The notes under the pieces: generated by a model
Told to the model about the DNA's origin: nothing
Databases searched by the model: none
The model's input: the letters and a program-made list of their open reading frames with translations, nothing else
Program-made: the position numbers and the translations under genes
Part shown: positions 6,916 to 13,521 of the stretch, in pieces
Numbering within the stretch: position 1 is the first letter of the stretch
Layout: every line of letters begins with the position of its first letter
Assembly (NCBI GenBank): GCA_031290955.1
Contig: JAISLJ010000090.1
Coordinates: 1 to 21,733, forward strand
DNA: 21,733 nt
Direction of reading: 5' to 3'
Source of the DNA: Zoogloeaceae bacterium
GTDB taxonomy: Bacteria; Pseudomonadota; Gammaproteobacteria; Burkholderiales; Rhodocyclaceae

Positions 6916-8709
6916 TTATTCGCATTCCATGTTCGCGCGCAGTTCTTCCCGGTCGAGGAAGGGATAGAGGTCTTCCAGGGGGCTGCTTTCCGGTTGTCCC
7001 TGTACGTTGAGGCGGGTCATGACGCGGGGGATGCGGGCTTCGTCCGCCTGCGCGACGAGTTCGCACAGCAAGGGGCCGGGAGTGGTCAGGATGTCGTTCA
7101 GATGCGTTTTCAAATCGGCGTGGCGTTCGATGCGCGTGTAGGGAACATCGTAGGCGGCGGCAAGGCGGGAGAGGTCCGGGAGTTTCAGGCCGCTCGTTGC
7201 ATCCGCGCCGGTCAGGCGTCCGAAATTCGCGCTTTGCGAGGCGCGGATGGAAGCGTAGCCCCGGTTGTTGACCACGAAGCATTTGACGGGCAGGTTTTCG
7301 CGGGCCAGGGTGGCGAGTTCCTGTGCGTTCATCTGGAAACCGCCGTCGCCTTCCACGCAGATCGTGCGTCGTCCACCGGAGGCAAGGCATGCGCCAATGG
7401 CGGCGGGCAGCCCGAAGCCCATTGACCCTGTGCCGCGATTGTGGAAGCAACGCTGCCCGGCCTTGAGGCGCAGGTTGAGCAAGAACAGTTCAGAAGCAAA
7501 GCCGGAACTGCCCGGCGCGATCAAATCCTCGCCAGTGAGCCGTTCGGAGAGGCAATCCGTGAAGGTGTAGAGGCTGATGCCCTGTCGATCATCGGCGTGT
7601 TCGGGGCGCAGCAGCGGGTAACGCGCCTTCCATCCGGCAATGCGGGCAAGCCAGTCATCATAGCCGGGCAGTGTCTGCGCTGGGGCCTCATCCAGTGCCG
7701 TGTGCAAAGCCTGGAGGAATGCGCCCACATCGGCGACCACCGGCAAGGCAATGGGCATCTCCAGCTTGGCGATTTCGGCAGGATCGATCTCCACCACGAT
7801 TTTTTGCGCCTGGGGAGCGAAGCGGGCATGGTCGTAGGCCGTCATCGCCATGTCGAGGCGCGCGCCAAGAATGACGAGGCAATCGGCGTTCTGCAAGGTG
7901 AAATTGGCGTAACGCGGCGCAATGGAACCGGGCCGTCCGGCATACAGGGGATGATCGTCCGCAATCAAATCCATGCCCAACCAGGTGGGCAACACCGGAA
8001 TGCGGGTGGTTTCATAAAGACGCTGAAATTCTTGCGCCGCTCCCGCCATGCGGATGCCCGCGCCCGCGATCAAGGCAGGACGGCGGGCGGATTGCAGCAG
8101 GGCCAGGGTTTGCCGGGCGGCAGGCAGCAGGTCTGCTGGCGCAGGCCCGGCTCTCACATCATGCCGGGCGCGTGGCAGGGTATCGGGGTCGATTTCCGCT
8201 GCCTGCACATCCAGCGGCACATCCAGCCACACCGGGCCGCGTCGGCCAGTGAGGGCGGCGTGTTCCAGATGGTCGAAGGTTTCCGCGACGCTGGCCGGGT
8301 CGGTGAGCGTGACGGCAGCCTTGGTAATGGAAGAAACGATGCTGACGATATCGGCCTCCTGCACGCCCCGCATGCGCAGCTTCGTGCCCGCCTTGAGGTC
8401 GGCGCTCTTGACCTGACCGGAAAGAAAGAACACCGGCGTGGAATCCAGCCAGGCGCCCAGAACGGCAGTCACTGCGTTGGTCGCGCCGGGGCCGCTGGTG
8501 GTGAGGCAGGCGGCGGGACCGGAAAGGTACTTTCCCGCCGCTTCCGCCGCAATCCCCGCCGCCTGCTCGGTCAGACAAAGCACGGGCGTCAAATCAGGGT
8601 GCCGCCCCAAGGCGTCATTGAGGTGCATGGCCCCGCCACCCGGAAGGAAAAACACCTGCCGAATGCCGAGATGGGCCAGGCGGTGCATGAGGTAATCAGC
8701 GACGCGCAT
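6916..8709 (-). CDS. Thiamine-pyrophosphate-dependent enzyme, acetolactate-synthase-like
   Basis: This 597-residue protein has the full three-domain fold of the pyruvate-decarboxylating ThDP enzymes. The pyrimidine domain has catalytic Glu48 in TEQAAGIAAEAAGK; the central domain is about 190-340; the pyrophosphate domain has GDG at 454-456 and the closing NN at 481-482. Such enzymes move two-carbon units from pyruvate. It differs from IlvB by its glycan-operon setting, the absence of a regulatory-subunit gene and the C-terminal tail with EDLYPFLDREEL. Homologues occur in capsule and O-antigen clusters, and YerE adds a two-carbon branch to a 4-keto sugar, so a sugar-modifying role is plausible but inferred. 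It starts 6 bp after the broken vapC. A second copy of its first 97 bp lies at 9760-9856. Confidence 0.88.
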   Translation of the reverse strand: MRVADYLMHRLAHLGIRQVFFLPGGGAMHLNDALGRHPDLTPVLCLTEQAAGIAAEAAGKYLSGPAACLTTSGPGATNAVTAVLGAWLDSTPVFFLSGQVKSADLKAGTKLRMRGVQEADIVSIVSSITKAAVTLTDPASVAETFDHLEHAALTGRRGPVWLDVPLDVQAAEIDPDTLPRARHDVRAGPAPADLLPAARQTLALLQSARRPALIAGAGIRMAGAAQEFQRLYETTRIPVLPTWLGMDLIADDHPLYAGRPGSIAPRYANFTLQNADCLVILGARLDMAMTAYDHARFAPQAQKIVVEIDPAEIAKLEMPIALPVVADVGAFLQALHTALDEAPAQTLPGYDDWLARIAGWKARYPLLRPEHADDRQGISLYTFTDCLSERLTGEDLIAPGSSGFASELFLLNLRLKAGQRCFHNRGTGSMGFGLPAAIGACLASGGRRTICVEGDGGFQMNAQELATLARENLPVKCFVVNNRGYASIRASQSANFGRLTGADATSGLKLPDLSRLAAAYDVPYTRIERHADLKTHLNDILTTPGPLLCELVAQADEARIPRVMTRLNVQGQPESSPLEDLYPFLDREELRANMECE

Positions 8710-8715
8710 GGGGTT

Positions 8716-9083
8716 TTAGTCCTTGGTCATTGAGTGTGCCACGCCAAACCGTTCCGCCATTTTGGTGAGGCGCTTGTCGAGTCCATAGTGTAGCGCCCGG
8801 CGTGGTCAAGGTGGAGACCAACAAGACCATGTCCACCAACCCGCACCCGAGGCCGTATAGCTTTTCCCGCTCGACAAATGCCATAACCTCATCCAAGCTT
8901 GCAGGGACGCAAAAGTGCCATATTGCTCAATGTCCGGGCACGCGCGGGAGGCGTTCCGCACGCGATTTCGGCAATGATTATTGGATGCATCAGCGCGAAA
9001 TCGAGGACTATCAGTTTCGCCAGCGTATCGTTGCCATTGCGGAAATGTTCCACCCACACCGACGTGTCGATCAACACATTCAT
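8716..9083 (-). pseudogene. vapC: Frameshifted VapC-type PIN-domain toxin
   Basis: The start MNVLIDTSVWVEHF carries the first PIN-domain acidic residue, and the ATG overlaps the antitoxin stop (ATGA). The frame stops after 64 residues. The rest of a PIN domain continues in another frame (DEVMAFVEREKLYGLG, then a second acidic site in LVDMVLL, then LWTR). It then shifts again, near 8775-8785, to end as KRLTKMAERFGVAH with a TAA at 8716-8718. So two single-base changes, one around 8895-8925 and one near 8780, break an otherwise complete gene of about 120 codons. If both were assembly errors the toxin would be intact. VapC toxins are ribonucleases. Confidence 0.8.
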
Positions 9084-9283
9084 GACAAAGCCGCATCCTC
9101 GCGGTGGCGCGGCACGTCCTGAATTTCCGGCATTGTGCCGCCCAGCGCGGCGAGGCGTTTGGCCGCCTGGACTCGTATGAAAGTCTTGATGGCCTCCCGG
9201 AAAATATCCGACGTGCTCATGCCGGGATCGGCCATCTCAAGGGCTTTTTCATAGAGGACATCATCAATGGTTGTGGTTCGCAT
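9080..9283 (-). CDS. vapB: VapB-type antitoxin
   Basis: This 67-residue protein begins MRTTTIDDVLYEKALEMAD, a ribbon-helix-helix type DNA-binding start, followed by FREAIKTFIRVQAAKRLAALGG, as in VapB antitoxins of the DUF2191 type. It should bind its own promoter and neutralise the PIN toxin encoded next. GGAG, 7 bp before the ATG at 9283, supports this start over the ATG at 9331. The pair sits inside the glycan operon, downstream of FkbM gene fragments, so it was probably inserted there. Confidence 0.85.
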   Translation of the reverse strand: MRTTTIDDVLYEKALEMADPGMSTSDIFREAIKTFIRVQAAKRLAALGGTMPEIQDVPRHREDAALS

Positions 9284-9371
9284 GAAAATCTCCGCATCAG
9301 AACTGAGGTCATTGTGCATCATCTCTCCCATCGTAACAAGCGGGAAGGCATCCCCCCTGTTCGCCGGGCGG

Positions 9372-9416
9372 CGCGCAATCTCGCAGAAGTGCAGCGAATT
9401 TGTTCGATGTGGTCAT
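9372..9416 (-). pseudogene. 5' fragment of a further FkbM methyltransferase gene
   Basis: The ATG at 9416 opens MTTSNKFAALLRDCA, nearly identical to the first 15 residues of both intact FkbM genes (starts at 12112 and 10979). Similarity ends at about 9372, before the vapBC region. This is the beginning of a gene whose body has been lost, probably by insertion or deletion associated with vapBC. Confidence 0.75.
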
Positions 9417-9486
9417 TTCAAGTTCCCCTTGACGGAAAGGGTAAGAAAAACATTTTCCGGACACTCAGCTGACAATTGCGCATGGT

Positions 9487-9750
9487 TCAATTCTCATTCG
9501 GATAAGCGTACAGTACGACATCGAACACTGGCCTGCATCGAAATGAAGTTTCTGGGTTTTGTCACCCAAGGCACATGGAAAACGGAAGATGTTTTCGCAA
9601 GTAGCAGTATTCAAGACAAGATACCGGAAGTTTTCCGGGTCTGGTTCAAAAGTAGCAATAGCATCAAAATGATAACCATGATGGATGAAATCTGCAAGCG
9701 TGTCGCCTGTAAACGCGCCCCCCTTCAATCAGGCGTAAGGGCGGCGGGCA
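9487..9750 (-). pseudogene. Internally deleted, frameshifted FkbM methyltransferase remnant
   Basis: Read downwards, this encodes LRLIEGG, then after a one-base shift at a G6 run (9718-9723) GAFTGDTLADF, FEPDPENF, CENIFRFPCALGD and LHFDAG, all matching residues about 195-262 of the intact FkbM proteins. It then jumps, in another frame, to FDVVLYAYPNEN and a TGA at 9487-9489, matching their extreme C-terminus. Roughly 100 codons including the KMDIEGAE motif are missing. The copy is dead. Its upstream end is joined to a fragment of the TPP-enzyme gene. Confidence 0.85.
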
Positions 9751-9759
9751 GCAATTCCT

Positions 9760-9856
9760 CGTCATTGAGGTGCATGGCTCCGCCCCCTGGCAGAAAAAAC
9801 TCCTGCCGAATGCCCAGACGGGCAAGACGGTGCATGAGGTAATCGGCAACACGCAT
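9760..9856 (-). pseudogene. 5' fragment of a second TPP-enzyme gene
   Basis: These 97 bp match 8613-8709, the first 32 codons of the TPP enzyme, with about 13 mismatches, many of them silent. The ATG at 9856 follows the FkbM stop at 9861 by 4 bp, mirroring how the intact gene follows vapC. Similarity stops abruptly after MHLND, where FkbM-like sequence begins. It is a remnant of an older diverged paralogue, not a recent duplication. Confidence 0.88.
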
Positions 9857-9860
9857 GGCG

Positions 9861-10979
9861 TTAGTCCTTGTTGGGGTAGGCGTACAGCACGAGATCAAGC
9901 AAGGGGTCATGCTGGCGTATGTACATGCGATAACCAAGATTCCACTCATGAATCATGAGCGGGATGCGCCATAAATGATCAACATGGTGATAAAGACAAA
10001 TGGCCAAATGCGGGCGATAGCGTGTAATCATGTTTTTGGCTCCCATAAGCGCCCCCGGTTCCGCGCCTTCGATATCCATCTTGATAAGATTGGGGGCAAA
10101 AGTTGGCAGAATATCGTCAAGAGAAACACATTGCACGAAGATTGTGGACGTGTTGGGCGTATCTCCCCCGCAAATATGAGAGCCAAAAGTGCTATTTGCA
10201 TTAAAATGAAGTGCCTTCGTTTGGTTCCACAAAGCACAGGGAAAACGAATGATATTTTCGCAAGACGCAGTATTCAGAACAAGGCGCTTGAAATTTTCAG
10301 GGTCTGGCTCGAATACTGCAACGGCATCAAAATTGCAACCTTGAAACATAAAATCGGAGAGCGTATCCCCGATAAATGCGCCGCCGTCAATCATCCGCAA
10401 TGGCTGCGGCCATGCTGGCAAATCAGCGGGACAGTATCGATCTGTGGTAGAATAATTCTGTACAGGCTCTTCCTGACAATTGGCGCGTACATAGTCCACG
10501 AGGCACTGGCGACTTTTCTCGTCAGCAAGAAGCATGTCCAGACGAGAAAGTTCCGGTAGAAAACTCCCATAACATTGCCCGACATTTCCAAAATGGTACA
10601 ACACAGGATCCTCCATTGCAATATATGAAACTTCACGAGGATGATACGTTATCTTGGCAAAACCACAGGCAGCAATTTTCTGGCGAATTTCCGGGATTTC
10701 CGGTAGAAAATTCGGGTTGGAAATTGCAATAAATACTTCATGATGGGCAGGATCGTTCCGGGAACACCAGTCTGAAAGCGTTGACACGGGAATCCCGGCA
10801 AGGCATTGTCCCGGTTTGGCTTTAATATCAATGAATCCAGAAATTTTCGCGCCACGCCTTCTCAGTTCAACAGCGGCTTTTCCTCCGGCATCTCCTGCAC
10901 CATAAATCAGCACAGGCCAAGGGCCAGGTCGCCATGCACAATCTTGCAAAAGAGCGGCGAATTTACTGGATGTAGTCAT
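9861..10979 (-). CDS. FkbM-family SAM-dependent methyltransferase, second tandem copy
   Basis: This 372-residue protein has an N-terminal Rossmann-like module (LIYGAGDAG 24-32, PglD-N-like) of about 110 residues and a C-terminal FkbM methyltransferase domain (IDGGAFIGDT 197-206, FEPDPENF 223-230, KMDIEGAE 300-307). FkbM enzymes O-methylate sugars or lipids with SAM, so methylation of a surface-glycan sugar is the likely role. It closely resembles the gene upstream (10976-12112), with which it overlaps by ATGA. The codons are visibly AT-richer than those in flanking genes. At the place where the upstream paralogue has a G10 tract this one has only G5. Confidence 0.88.
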   Translation of the reverse strand: MTTSSKFAALLQDCAWRPGPWPVLIYGAGDAGGKAAVELRRRGAKISGFIDIKAKPGQCLAGIPVSTLSDWCSRNDPAHHEVFIAISNPNFLPEIPEIRQKIAACGFAKITYHPREVSYIAMEDPVLYHFGNVGQCYGSFLPELSRLDMLLADEKSRQCLVDYVRANCQEEPVQNYSTTDRYCPADLPAWPQPLRMIDGGAFIGDTLSDFMFQGCNFDAVAVFEPDPENFKRLVLNTASCENIIRFPCALWNQTKALHFNANSTFGSHICGGDTPNTSTIFVQCVSLDDILPTFAPNLIKMDIEGAEPGALMGAKNMITRYRPHLAICLYHHVDHLWRIPLMIHEWNLGYRMYIRQHDPLLDLVLYAYPNKD

Positions 10980-12112
10980 TTCTGGTCCTTGTCTGGGTAA
11001 GCGTACAGCACCAAATCAAATATTGGATCATGCTGTCGTATATAGAACCGATAGTTGAGATTCCATTCATGAATCATGAGCGGAATGCGCCACAAGTGAT
11101 CGACATGGTGATAAAGGCAAATAGCCAGATACGGACGATGGCGCACAATCATGTTCTTCGCGCCCATGAGCGCCTCCGGTTCCGCGCCTTCGATATCCAT
11201 CTTGATGAAATTGGGGGCGAAAGTTGGCAGGACATCATCAAGAGAGACACATTGTACGCAGACTGTGTGCGTATCTCCCCCCCCCCGCAAAATATGAGAA
11301 CCGGGCGTGGCAGTCGCATTGAAACGAAGTTCTCTTGTTTCGTCTCCCAATGCACATGGAAACCGAATGATATTTTCGCAAGATGTGGTATTCCGGACAA
11401 GGCGACTGAAATTTTCCGGGTCTGGCTCAAAAGCGGCAGCGGCGTCAAACCGATAACCATTTTGAAACAAGTCAACGAGCGTGTCCCCAGTAAATGCGCC
11501 ACCATCAATGAAACGCAGGCGATGCGGCAAAGCAGGCAAATCTGCGGGGTGATACTGGTCGTTGGAAGAATAGGAGCGAGTGGATTCTTCCTGACAATTG
11601 GCACGTACATATTCCATGAGACACTGTTGACTTTTCTCGTCGGCAAGGATCTCATCCAGACGACCAAGTTCTGGTAAAAAATTTTCGTAGCATTGCCTGG
11701 CGTTTTGCAATAGATTGGGGGAACGATTGGGGAGATGCGCTTGCACGAGTGTCCAGAAATGATAAGTACTCCGTGCAAAACCACACTCAGTAATTTGTCG
11801 GCGAAGTTCCGGTATCTGCGGTCTGAAAATCTCATTTGAGATGGCAATGAACACTTCATAATCTACTGGATCATGTCGAGCAAGCCAATCCGGGAGCGTA
11901 AATATGGGAAGGCCATCAAGAGATTGTCCCGGCTGCGCTTTGGCATCCAGAAACCCAGCAATTTCCGCGCCGCGTGATTTCAGTTCGATCGCAGCTTTCC
12001 TTCCGGTATCTCCTGCTCCATAAATCAGCACGGGCCACACGCCGGGTCGCCACCTTGGGGCGGACGGCACGCAATCCTTCAAAAGAGCAGCGAATTTATT
12101 GGATGTAGTCAT
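10976..12112 (-). CDS. FkbM-family SAM-dependent methyltransferase, first tandem copy, with a G10 tract
   Basis: This 378-residue paralogue of the next gene has the same two-part layout: an N-terminal nucleotide-binding-like module (LIYGAGDTGRKAA) and a C-terminal FkbM domain (IDGGAFTGDT, FEPDPENF, KMDIEGAE). The role is probably O-methylation of a glycan sugar. Its start overlaps the radical SAM stop (ATGA). Codons 276-279 contain ten consecutive G on the coding strand (11277-11286), in frame as sequenced. Gain or loss of one G would cut the protein off before the KMDIEGAE motif. This is a candidate phase-variation switch. Confidence 0.88.
   Translation of the reverse strand: MTTSNKFAALLKDCVPSAPRWRPGVWPVLIYGAGDTGRKAAIELKSRGAEIAGFLDAKAQPGQSLDGLPIFTLPDWLARHDPVDYEVFIAISNEIFRPQIPELRRQITECGFARSTYHFWTLVQAHLPNRSPNLLQNARQCYENFLPELGRLDEILADEKSQQCLMEYVRANCQEESTRSYSSNDQYHPADLPALPHRLRFIDGGAFTGDTLVDLFQNGYRFDAAAAFEPDPENFSRLVRNTTSCENIIRFPCALGDETRELRFNATATPGSHILRGGGDTHTVCVQCVSLDDVLPTFAPNFIKMDIEGAEPEALMGAKNMIVRHRPYLAICLYHHVDHLWRIPLMIHEWNLNYRFYIRQHDPIFDLVLYAYPDKDQK
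11277..11286 (-). repeat. Poly-G tract (G10 on the coding strand) inside an FkbM gene
   Basis: Ten consecutive C on the + strand encode Arg-Gly-Gly-Gly (residues 276-279). It is the longest homopolymer I see in the window. The homologous site in the neighbouring copy has five G, so the tract has expanded. Mononucleotide runs of this length are prone to slipped-strand length change. Confidence 0.85.
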
Positions 12113-13521
12113 TTCAGTCTTCCTTCAGCCCTGACAACGACAGGAATATGCCCGCCAATGTGCGCATAACGTGCATCCATCCCCTGCTCTCCTGGAAGTA
12201 CATGCTCCTTGCTGAAATCGCAATGCGCACAGCTTTGGTAGTAAGGGCGTTCATTAAGGTCAGCGATGCGTTCGTGCAATTCTTCTTTCCTGAGAGAAAC
12301 CCGGTCTTCCGGATAATCGGCGACACCATGTAGATCGATTACGGCCGCGAAATTACAGGGATAATAGGCACCATTGGCAACAACACGACATTCCAGGAAA
12401 TATGGACAGACCTTCTTGAAATTCTGTAACACGTGAACAGGATATTCGCGTTTCACGAGTGTGGGCACAGGATTCCATACGTTTTGATAGAGCACATGCG
12501 CAATACCATATTCCGTAAACCGCGATAGATTATAATTCAAAAGAGATTCCTGCTTTTCATCAAGCACTCCCACATAGGAAGAGATTCGCAGGAATACTCG
12601 TTCATGTTGCAATGCCGTCATATTTTCTTCGGTCGTCCGCCAAATACCGTTACTGTGAATAATCACGACACCTACACTGGCTCGATCCAGCAGATGTGCA
12701 AGAATACCTGGGAAATCCGGATGCAACAAGGGTTCTCCTCCTTCCAGAATTCCAATACGGATGAAGTCATGTGCCGAGCAGGCAAGATCCATATCCAGAA
12801 GGATACGTTCCAGTGGAAAATCCAGTCGCTTTTCTGGGGGGAAATGATTGATGTATTGTATGCAGTGACGGCACTTCAATGTACACCGCGTGTTGACCCT
12901 GAAAATCAGTTTATCCGATACCAGTGTTCCCAAGGATGCGCCCGCATTTGGTTTGTGCTGCGTATAGCAGAAACCCTGCTCTGTCTGCCGTGGGCAACGA
13001 ATCAGCGTGCAACGAGGATTCGGTCCGCAGATGCGCATCTGGGAACCCAGTCCGACGTTATAAGGGCACAGAAGGGAAAATCCTTCCATATGCTCTTGGT
13101 AGCCGCGCTCCGTATACTCTTTGGCATCATAGGGCAGAAGGCTCGAAATGCAATGCAGGATCAAGGTTTCTTGCGGGGAAAAATCCCCGGAAAACGGCGG
13201 CAACACTGGCACACCGGAAACTTCCTGGATACGTTCCGCTTCCTTGTCCCAAAAGCAGAACTTTTCCTTCGCCATGCTTTCCGAGCACAGATAATTCAGC
13301 ATCTGCTGCCCAAGATTTCCCGCGCCGCGCAAGATGATACGCGATGTATTTCTGATCGTGGCCAACAAAGCCGAGTGAAAATCGGCATGGCTCACCGGTG
13401 CTTGCGCTCCCCGTTTTATTAGTTCCGCATCTATTCTTGCTCTTGTTTTCTCGGCGCAATACGTCCCTTCCACAGAAATGGATTCCCGCGTGTTCCGGAA
13501 TATGTTTTCGCTACTGGACAT
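12109..13521 (-). CDS. Radical SAM protein with an N-terminal Rossmann-like module and SPASM-like C-terminus
   Basis: This 470-residue protein has the CxxxCxxC cluster motif of radical SAM enzymes (C213, C217, C220), with GGEP at 261-264 as the SAM-binding strand. C-terminal cysteines (C372, C378, C389, C431, C434) suggest SPASM-type auxiliary clusters. An N-terminal module (RIILRGAGNLGQQ 61-73) resembles those of the FkbM proteins. Between them lies another cysteine group (C152, C165, C171, C176, C185) that could bind metal. AGGAG, 7 bp before the ATG at 13521, supports the start, which overlaps the NeuB-like gene by 11 bp. The substrate is unknown; in this operon a sugar or sugar nucleotide is most likely, but a peptide cannot be excluded. 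Confidence 0.88.
   Translation of the reverse strand: MSSSENIFRNTRESISVEGTYCAEKTRARIDAELIKRGAQAPVSHADFHSALLATIRNTSRIILRGAGNLGQQMLNYLCSESMAKEKFCFWDKEAERIQEVSGVPVLPPFSGDFSPQETLILHCISSLLPYDAKEYTERGYQEHMEGFSLLCPYNVGLGSQMRICGPNPRCTLIRCPRQTEQGFCYTQHKPNAGASLGTLVSDKLIFRVNTRCTLKCRHCIQYINHFPPEKRLDFPLERILLDMDLACSAHDFIRIGILEGGEPLLHPDFPGILAHLLDRASVGVVIIHSNGIWRTTEENMTALQHERVFLRISSYVGVLDEKQESLLNYNLSRFTEYGIAHVLYQNVWNPVPTLVKREYPVHVLQNFKKVCPYFLECRVVANGAYYPCNFAAVIDLHGVADYPEDRVSLRKEELHERIADLNERPYYQSCAHCDFSKEHVLPGEQGMDARYAHIGGHIPVVVRAEGRLK

Noticed and set aside
6916..8709. Calling this gene ilvB (biosynthetic acetolactate synthase)
   Set aside because: There is no small-subunit gene, the tail is different, and the setting is a sugar operon; the general TPP-enzyme call is safer.
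9487..9750. Functional short FkbM protein
   Set aside because: It has a frameshift at the G6 run, lacks the KMDIEGAE region and has an out-of-frame end, so it cannot be an active methyltransferase.
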